Source: WLWS01 sp964639535
GTDB taxonomy: Bacteria > Pseudomonadota > Gammaproteobacteria > Eutrophobiales > Eutrophobiaceae
Direction of reading: 5' to 3'
Assembly (NCBI GenBank): GCA_964639535.1
Contig: CAZXDV010000176.1
Span: 1 to 6,664 of the forward strand
Length of the DNA stretch: 6,664 nucleotides
Shown here: positions 1 to 5,007 of the stretch, in pieces
Layout of the letters: each line of letters starts with the position of its first letter
Position numbering within the stretch: the first letter of the stretch is position 1
Notes under the pieces: model-generated
What the model was told of the DNA's origin: nothing
Database searches by the model: none
The model's input: the letters and a program-made list of their open reading frames with translations, nothing else
Position numbers and translations under genes: made by a program

Positions 1-563
1 ATATCTTCTTCCTCTTCCGCTTTCGGAATAAACTGCTTGAAGCGCATCTTGAAGGCACTGATGCGGACGTTGTTATCATCCCGCACCTGGATAATGTCCA
101 GCTCAGGATTCTGTAGCCATTCAGATGATTCGAGGTTTCGCATAAACGAGGAGACCCTGGCATTGGACTGTGCCTCGCCCTCGATCTCGATGGCGTCATT
201 CTTCTGCGTGATGTTCCTGACGTTGACACCTTCAGGAAGACTTCTCACGAGTTCATCAAAGAAGCGAACCAGCAATGGCCGGTTGCCCTGCAGCTGCTCA
301 ATGGCGCGCATACGGGCAAGTAGCTTGGCCTTGTCGCTTTCAAGCTTCCTGATCTCTTCAATCTTCTTGTCGAGCAGGCTGATCTGTTCTTCCAGGTAAC
401 TGTTCCTTGCCTGCTGGGCTTCAATTCTCTGCCCGTAGTAAGTGTGAACAAGGAATACAACGATGCCGGCAAATGCAGCACCGATACCAAGCAGTACCAG
501 GAATTCCTGCTGTTTCTGGGCCCGTTGCGCCTCGCGCCAGGGAAGGAGGTTAATTTTTGCCAT
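1..563 (-). CDS. pilN: PilN, type IV pilus inner-membrane alignment protein (3' end cut by window)
   Basis: PilN is a bitopic inner-membrane protein of the type IV pilus alignment subcomplex PilM-PilN-PilO-PilP, which links the inner-membrane motor to the outer-membrane secretin. The reading frame gives 187 residues without a stop. Residues 4-9 are INLLPW, the conserved cytoplasmic peptide that docks into PilM. Residues about 21-43 form one hydrophobic membrane segment. Residues about 45-92 are charged and heptad-like, fitting the periplasmic coiled coil. Residues about 95-177 fit the ferredoxin-like periplasmic domain. The visible end is acidic (AEEEED). Pseudomonas PilN is about 200 residues, so only a few residues should be missing. 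The ATG overlaps the pilM stop by one base (TAATG) and has a GAGGGGAG ribosome site seven bases upstream, so translation is probably coupled. pilO is expected just beyond the left edge. The identity is secure from the motif, the architecture and the neighbour. Confidence 0.95.
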   Translation of the reverse strand, partial: MAKINLLPWREAQRAQKQQEFLVLLGIGAAFAGIVVFLVHTYYGQRIEAQQARNSYLEEQISLLDKKIEEIRKLESDKAKLLARMRAIEQLQGNRPLLVRFFDELVRSLPEGVNVRNITQKNDAIEIEGEAQSNARVSSFMRNLESSEWLQNPELDIIQVRDDNNVRISAFKMRFKQFIPKAEEEED

Positions 564-1624
564 TACTCGACTCCCCTCAGTGCCAGCCCACATGAAATCA
601 TCAATGCCGGGGCATCATTGGCCAATGTTTGCGCCGGAACTTTTGATCCCAGTGACATGTTTGCAAATGGATTCGCCACAATAGTTGGTATACCGATTTT
701 TGATTCGACCAGTTCGGCAATACCTTCTGTTGATGAACACCCACCCGCAAGGATCAGGTGATCAATGTTGGTAATTGAACTGGATGAATAAAAGAACTGT
801 TGTGCCCGGCTGATTTGCTGTGCGATGGACTCCTTGAAGGGTTCAAGCACTTCCGGACCATAGTTGTCAGGCAGGCCACCCTGCTTCTTGGCAAGACCTG
901 CTTCCTCGTAAGAGAGGCCATAGCGTCGCTGAATTTCTTCCGTGAGCTGTGCACCACCAAACTGCTGCTCACGTGAATAAATGATCTTGAGGTTTTCAAG
1001 TACGCTAAAGGTTGTTACCGAAGAACCGATATCGGCGACTGCGATGATCTGCTCATCTGCGCCACCGAGCTGATCCGCTGCAAGCATTGCCACGGTGTTT
1101 TCAAGGGCAAAAGCTTCAACATCGATAACCTTTGCTTCAAGCCCGCCCACTTCAAGAGTGGCCTGGCGTAATTCAACATTTTCACTTCGTGATGCCGCCA
1201 GCAGCACATCAACCCGGTCAGGGTTGTCTTCATTGGGACCGATGACTTCAAAGTCCATTGCCACTTCTTCAAGGGGGAATGGAATGTACTGGTCGGCTTC
1301 AAGTTCGATCTGGCTTTCAAGGTCCTGCTCGCTGAGGTCAGCCGGCATGGTGATAACCTTGGTAATGACAGAGGCACCGGATACGGCGGCCGCTGCAGTT
1401 TTCAGTTTGGTACCCGAACGTTTTACGGCACGCCCGACGGCTTCGCCAACGGCGTCCATATCGGTTATATTTTTATCTACAACCGAATTTGCAGGGACGG
1501 GCTCAACTGCGTAACTTTCCACACGATATCTACCGCCACTTTTGCTCAATTCGAGCAACTTTATTGCAGTCGCGCTGATGTCGATCCCAACCAAAGGAGT
1601 GGATTTTTTCTTAAAAGGTAACAA
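563..1624 (-). CDS. pilM: PilM, actin-like type IV pilus assembly ATPase-fold protein
   Basis: PilM is a cytoplasmic protein with the FtsA/actin fold. It binds nucleotide and the N-terminal tail of PilN, anchoring the alignment complex on the cytoplasmic side. The 353-residue product is full length for the family. The first phosphate-binding region is LVGIDISATAIKLLEL (residues 11-26), the second is ADIGSSVTTFSV (197-208), and the adenosine-binding glycine motif is LAGGCSSTEGI (292-302). The protein ends in the typical GLALR segment. The start is TTG: no ATG or GTG lies in frame between it and the upstream stop at 1646-1648, an AAAAGGA ribosome site sits seven bases before it, and the predicted N-terminus (MLPFKKKSTPLVGIDIS) matches what I know of PilM proteins. 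It is the first gene of the presumed pilMNOPQ operon, divergent from the PBP1A gene. E. coli has the same arrangement with hofM beside mrcA. Confidence 0.96.
   Translation of the reverse strand: MLPFKKKSTPLVGIDISATAIKLLELSKSGGRYRVESYAVEPVPANSVVDKNITDMDAVGEAVGRAVKRSGTKLKTAAAAVSGASVITKVITMPADLSEQDLESQIELEADQYIPFPLEEVAMDFEVIGPNEDNPDRVDVLLAASRSENVELRQATLEVGGLEAKVIDVEAFALENTVAMLAADQLGGADEQIIAVADIGSSVTTFSVLENLKIIYSREQQFGGAQLTEEIQRRYGLSYEEAGLAKKQGGLPDNYGPEVLEPFKESIAQQISRAQQFFYSSSSITNIDHLILAGGCSSTEGIAELVESKIGIPTIVANPFANMSLGSKVPAQTLANDAPALMISCGLALRGVE
571..578 (-). promoter_or_regulatory. Ribosome binding site of pilN
   Basis: On the minus strand GAGGGGAG lies seven bases before the pilN ATG, inside the last codons of pilM. 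It supports the ATG that overlaps the pilM stop codon. Confidence 0.65.
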
Positions 1625-1631
1625 GGTTTTT

Positions 1632-1638
1632 TCCTTTT
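1632..1638 (-). promoter_or_regulatory. Ribosome binding site deciding the TTG start of pilM
   Basis: On the minus strand AAAAGGA precedes the TTG codon at 1624-1622 with a seven-base spacer. Since no ATG or GTG is available in frame up to the upstream stop, this site makes the TTG start convincing. Confidence 0.7.
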
Positions 1639-1661
1639 GCTGTGGCTAGTTATCTATCATT

Positions 1662-1691
1662 TGTATAATGCACATTAACTTCTATTCGCAA
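1662..1691 (-). promoter_or_regulatory. Candidate sigma-70 type promoter for the pilM operon
   Basis: Reading the minus strand, a -35-like TTGCGA (1691-1686) is followed after 18 bases by a -10-like TATACA (1667-1662). Each matches four of six consensus bases. A second -35-like element, TTGACT (1701-1696), lies a little upstream, but the hexamer at its best spacing, TTAATG, is a poor -10. Transcription would begin about 25-35 bases before the pilM start. The region is AT-rich, so chance matches are likely and the call is tentative. Confidence 0.3.
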
Positions 1692-1724
1692 CTATAGTCA
1701 ACTAAAAATTAAAAAACAATTATT

Positions 1725-1747
1725 AAATACGAGTAATGCCAAATACG
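1725..1747. repeat. Pair of AAATACG direct repeats
   Basis: AAATACG occurs at 1725-1731 and again at 1741-1747, a start-to-start distance of 16 bases, or about one and a half helical turns. Both copies lie in the middle of the divergent promoter region. They could be half-sites for a regulator or a coincidence of AT-rich sequence. Confidence 0.4.
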
Positions 1748-1760
1748 CCCCGAAATGCGC

Positions 1761-1778
1761 AATTTTCCTAATTTTCCC
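1761..1778. repeat. Tandem AATTTTCC direct repeat
   Basis: AATTTTCC at 1761-1768 is repeated exactly at 1770-1777, giving two 9-base units that differ only in their last base (T or C). The pair ends three bases before the TATATT box proposed for the PBP1A promoter, so it would overlap the spacer of that promoter. Confidence 0.45.
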
Positions 1779-1780
1779 CA

Positions 1781-1786
1781 TATATT
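1781..1786 (+). promoter_or_regulatory. Candidate -10 element for the PBP1A gene
   Basis: TATATT matches five of six bases of the sigma-70 -10 consensus and lies 27 bases before the ATG at 1814. No good -35 hexamer is found 16-18 bases upstream. If it is used, the untranslated leader would be only about 20 bases long and would lack a purine-rich ribosome site. Confidence 0.25.
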
Positions 1787-1813
1787 GGATACATTTCATT
1801 TACACTACACAAT

Positions 1814-4270
1814 ATGTTGAGGTTCCTACTAAATTTGACCCTTGCAGCCGTCATCGCGGGAGTGCTCGTGGTGTGCCTGGTGATGCTGTATATCGTGCCG
1901 GAATTGCCCGAAATCGACACCTTGCGGGACGTTCAGCTGCAGACACCTTTACGAATTTACAGCTACGACGGCGCGCTGATTTCTGAATACGGCGAGAAGC
2001 GGCGTACACCTATTTCTATTGATGATGTCCCCGTCAGCATGATCAGGGCTTTCCTGGCCGCCGAAGATGACCGCTTTTACGAACACCCCGGGGTTGATTG
2101 GCAGGGAATTTTAAGGGCCGTAATCAACCTGGTACGAACCGGTGAAAAGTCACAGGGCGGCAGCACCATCACCATGCAGGTTGCGCGAAACTTTTTTCTC
2201 AGCCGGGAAAAATCCTACCTCAGGAAAGTAAACGAGATATTTCTCGCGTTTAAAATTGAATCAGAGTTGAGCAAGGACGAGGTGCTCGAGCTTTACCTTA
2301 ATAAGATATATCTCGGCCAGCGTGCCTATGGCGTCGCTGCTGCCGCGCAGGTGTATTACGGCAGTGACATCAGTGAACTCAATCTCGCGCAGGTTGCGCT
2401 GATAGCCGGTTTACCCAAGGCGCCGTCAACAACAAACCCGGTAAGCTCGCCGGAGCGCGCACGCAACCGACGCAACTATGTGCTTGGCCGAATGCTGGAA
2501 CAGCAGTTTATTTCCGAGGCTGAATATAAAGATGCAGTTGATGCGCCGATCACGGCCAGCCTGCACAGCCCCGATATCCAGGTTGAAGCACCCTACGTTG
2601 CCGAGATGGTGCGCAAGTTTCTCACCGAGGAATACGGCGAAGAGGCTTACAGTAGTGGCTACAAGGTCTACACCACTATTCGGAACAAGAACCAGCTCGC
2701 TGCAAACCACGCGCTGCGCACTGCCCTGCGCGAGTATGACGATCGCCACGGTTACCGCGGTACGGAGTACGAACATGAACTGGCGGAAGAATCCGGCGAA
2801 GAAGAATGGAAACAGTTACTTTCGGCCTACCCCGTCATTGGCGAACTTTACCCGGCACTTGTTATCGAGGCCCACTCAAAATCAGTAACGGCCTACCTGA
2901 GTGGTGTTGGCCTCATCGATATTGAATGGGACGGCCTGAAATGGGCCAGGCCCTATATCACGGAAAACAGGCGCGGCAAGGCACCGGAGTACGCACATCA
3001 TATTGTCGAGCGTGGCGCCATCATACGTGTCATCGAAGATGAAGAAGGCCAGTGGCGCCTGTCACAGATACCCAAGGTTGAGGGCGGTTTGATTTCCCTC
3101 GACCCGCAAGATGGTGCAACGCTTGCGCTGGTGGGGGGCTTTGATTTTCAGCGCAGCAAGTTCAACCGGGTCACCCAGGCCTTCAGGCAACCCGGTTCAA
3201 ACTTCAAGCCCTTTATCTATTCCGCCGCGCTTGAGAGAGGCTATACAGCGGCCAGCATGATCAATGATGCGCCGGTTGTGTTTGAAGACCCGGGTATTGA
3301 AGACACCTGGCGACCGGAGAATTACAGTGGCAAGGCCTTTGGCCCGACACGCCTGCGGGAAGCCCTGATACGTTCCAGGAACCTGATTTCGATCCGGCTG
3401 CTCAACGCCATTGGCGTACCCGCGGCGATGAACCACGTGGAGAAATTTGGTTTTGATACTGACAAGCTGCCGCCGAACCTGTCACTGGCACTGGGCAGTG
3501 GTGCCATCTCGCCCTGGCAACTGGCGCGTGCCTACTGCGTGCTGGCCAACGGCGGGTATTACGTAGAACCCTATTTCATCGATCGCATCGAGGCCTACGA
3601 CGGCGAAGTGATATTCCAGGCCGAGCCCATCAGCGTCTGCGAAGAGTGCGAAAAGGAAGCAAGCGAGCTCACCCAGGGCGAAGCCCTTGCACCCGCTTTG
3701 GAGGCGCTCGAGGAAGAAGCGCCACTGGCACCAGCTGAAGAAGACGTGGCGGAAGAACTTAAGCTGTATGCACCGAGGGTTGTCAGCGCACAGAATATCT
3801 ACATCATACAGTCCATCATGCGCGACGTGATCCAGTACGGCACCGGGCGCAAGGCGAAGTCACTCAAGCGAGATGACATCGCCGGTAAAACCGGCACTAC
3901 CAACGATCAAAGAGATGCCTGGTTTTCTGGATTCAACTCATCGCTGGTGGGTGTTGCCTGGGTTGGCTTTGACCAGTTTGAGCCGCTGGGTAATATTGAA
4001 ACCGGTGCCAGGGCGGCATTGCCCATGTGGATCAAGTACATGGAAGTGGCCCTGGAAAGCGTACCGAAAGTCACCCTTGACCCGCCCTCGGGCATGGTCA
4101 ACATACGTATTAACAAGAAGACAGGCGCGGTAACAACCCCCGGTGACCCCGATGGCTTTTTCGAAATTTTCAGGGAAGAGTTTGCGCCAGCTGAGCCCGC
4201 GGGCAATGACAATTCGTCAAACCCTTACAACCCGGATACGCCATCGGATCCCGCCTCGGATCTCTTTTAA
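1814..4270 (+). CDS. ponA: Penicillin-binding protein 1A (bifunctional peptidoglycan glycosyltransferase/transpeptidase)
   Basis: This class A penicillin-binding protein polymerises lipid II into glycan strands and cross-links the stem peptides. It sits in the inner membrane with both domains in the periplasm. The 818 residues are close to E. coli PBP1A (about 850). Residues about 5-29 form the membrane anchor. The GT51 glycosyltransferase domain shows EDDRFYEH with catalytic Glu84, GGSTITMQ (115-122), RKVNE (137-141) and ELYLNKIYLG (159-168). Residues about 310-420 fit the OB-like insert of the PBP1A subfamily. The transpeptidase has the SxxK box S462-N-F-K465, SxN S521-R-N523 and KTGT from K692. 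An acidic Ala/Glu/Pro stretch (about 609-650) lies between the SxN and KTG boxes, and the last 30 residues are Pro/Asp/Asn-rich and probably disordered. The ATG is the only standard start after the in-frame stop at 1769-1771, and no ribosome site precedes it. The gene is divergent from pilM, the usual gammaproteobacterial arrangement; the symbol mrcA is equivalent. Confidence 0.97.
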   Translation: MLRFLLNLTLAAVIAGVLVVCLVMLYIVPELPEIDTLRDVQLQTPLRIYSYDGALISEYGEKRRTPISIDDVPVSMIRAFLAAEDDRFYEHPGVDWQGILRAVINLVRTGEKSQGGSTITMQVARNFFLSREKSYLRKVNEIFLAFKIESELSKDEVLELYLNKIYLGQRAYGVAAAAQVYYGSDISELNLAQVALIAGLPKAPSTTNPVSSPERARNRRNYVLGRMLEQQFISEAEYKDAVDAPITASLHSPDIQVEAPYVAEMVRKFLTEEYGEEAYSSGYKVYTTIRNKNQLAANHALRTALREYDDRHGYRGTEYEHELAEESGEEEWKQLLSAYPVIGELYPALVIEAHSKSVTAYLSGVGLIDIEWDGLKWARPYITENRRGKAPEYAHHIVERGAIIRVIEDEEGQWRLSQIPKVEGGLISLDPQDGATLALVGGFDFQRSKFNRVTQAFRQPGSNFKPFIYSAALERGYTAASMINDAPVVFEDPGIEDTWRPENYSGKAFGPTRLREALIRSRNLISIRLLNAIGVPAAMNHVEKFGFDTDKLPPNLSLALGSGAISPWQLARAYCVLANGGYYVEPYFIDRIEAYDGEVIFQAEPISVCEECEKEASELTQGEALAPALEALEEEAPLAPAEEDVAEELKLYAPRVVSAQNIYIIQSIMRDVIQYGTGRKAKSLKRDDIAGKTGTTNDQRDAWFSGFNSSLVGVAWVGFDQFEPLGNIETGARAALPMWIKYMEVALESVPKVTLDPPSGMVNIRINKKTGAVTTPGDPDGFFEIFREEFAPAEPAGNDNSSNPYNPDTPSDPASDLF

Positions 4271-4273
4271 CAA

Positions 4274-4297
4274 GTGACTCCCGCTGCGGGTAGTTAC
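4274..4297 (+). terminator. Stem-loop just after the PBP1A gene, possible terminator
   Basis: GTGACTCCCG (4274-4283) pairs with CGGGTAGTTAC (4287-4297) around the loop CTG. The stem has ten base pairs, including one G-T pair and one bulged T. It begins three bases after the TAA stop. No clear T-run follows, so it may be a weak terminator, an RNA 3'-end stabiliser, or chance. Confidence 0.4.
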
Positions 4298-4371
4298 GGT
4301 GTTGCAGTATCGGTTTATTCGGGCATATTCCTGTTAATCAATAAACGCGGCGAGTTCGCAGAACAATCACG

Positions 4372-4989
4372 GTGAAATCTTCTAAAAAACAACGGCTGGA
4401 AATCGCCGCCCTGGCAGCAAAGATACTGGCACTGGATGAGGCCGCCAATTACCACGCGGCAAAGAAAAAAGCCGCTAACCAGCTTGGCATGCCGGAGAAC
4501 AAGAACCTGCCCACCAACATTGAAATCGAAGAAGCGCTGCTGCAGTACCAGCAACTGTTCCAGGGCGACTCCCGGCAACAGCAGCTGTTGACGCAGCGAC
4601 AAAAAGCCATGCAGGCAATGAAATTACTGGCGCAGTACTCGCCCCGGCTTGTTGGTCCACTCGTATCAGGAACCGCAACGGGTGCCACCGAGATCACCCT
4701 GCACCTGTACTCGGATCACCCTGAGCAGGTCTCCCTTTACCTTGAAGAAAACGGCATTCCAAACCAGTACAGTGAAAAGCACGTGCGTATTAACGCCAGT
4801 GACGTAAACGTATTTCCGGCGATCAAGTTTATTGCCGATGGTTCCCAGTTCCTGCTGGTTATTTTCACGGCAAAGGACCGCAACATGAACCCCATCAGCT
4901 CAATCACCAACAGGCCGATGCAAAGTCTCAACCTCGAAAGCCTGGGCAAGCTGGTGGATCAGCAGCAGGCCATTGATGCTGGCCTGTAA
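4372..4989 (+). CDS. Nucleotidyltransferase-like protein of unknown function
   Basis: The 205-residue product is soluble, with no signal peptide or membrane segment. Residues 1-85 look helical and rich in Ala, Lys and Gln (Gln-rich at about 58-81). Residues 93-125 (LVGPLVSGTATGATEITLHLYSD then HPEQVSLYLEENGI) resemble, from memory, a proteobacterial family that usually reads SGTATxHSDIxLHLF and is labelled nucleotidyltransferase or, wrongly I believe, UDP-N-acetylmuramate-alanine ligase. There is no Mur ligase P-loop. The glycine loop recalls the nucleotidyltransferase GS motif, but the following acidic pair is absent: the segment is E107-I-T-L-H, so activity is doubtful. The GTG start is the first possible one after the in-frame stop at 4342-4344 and has no ribosome site; the next Met is residue 40. 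It lies 101 bases after the PBP1A gene and 18 before priA, probably cotranscribed with priA. Coding is well supported; function is not. Confidence 0.8.
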   Translation: MKSSKKQRLEIAALAAKILALDEAANYHAAKKKAANQLGMPENKNLPTNIEIEEALLQYQQLFQGDSRQQQLLTQRQKAMQAMKLLAQYSPRLVGPLVSGTATGATEITLHLYSDHPEQVSLYLEENGIPNQYSEKHVRINASDVNVFPAIKFIADGSQFLLVIFTAKDRNMNPISSITNRPMQSLNLESLGKLVDQQQAIDAGL

Positions 4990-5007
4990 GCGGCACACCC
5001 TGTTTCG

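Larger units (their letters stand above)
1625..1813. other. Divergent intergenic region between pilM and the PBP1A gene
   Basis: This 189-base stretch separates two divergent genes and must hold the promoter of each. It is much richer in A and T than the flanking genes, with an A-run around 1702-1717. It contains two short direct repeats, listed separately. I see no open reading frame, no transfer RNA and no recognisable operator of a known regulator. Confidence 0.8.

Noticed and set aside
543..550. A perfect AAGGAGGT on the plus strand.
   Set aside because: It is the complement of the pilN codons for Asn-Leu-Leu-Pro in the conserved INLLPW motif, and no plausible plus-strand gene follows, so it is a coincidence of coding sequence.
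37..761. Open frames on the plus strand across pilN and the end of pilM (37-399, 444-761).
   Set aside because: They run opposite two well-recognised genes, show no family motifs, and have low-complexity composition (for example Ser-rich) typical of antisense frames.
1095..1514. A 139-residue open frame on the plus strand inside pilM.
   Set aside because: It is Ser/Ala/Thr-rich, antisense to the conserved pilM coding sequence, and resembles nothing I recognise.
4313..4346. Inverted repeat GTTTATT / AATAAAC with a 20-base loop before the nucleotidyltransferase-like gene.
   Set aside because: The arms are short and AT-rich, and the loop is long, so it is too weak to call a terminator or operator by itself.
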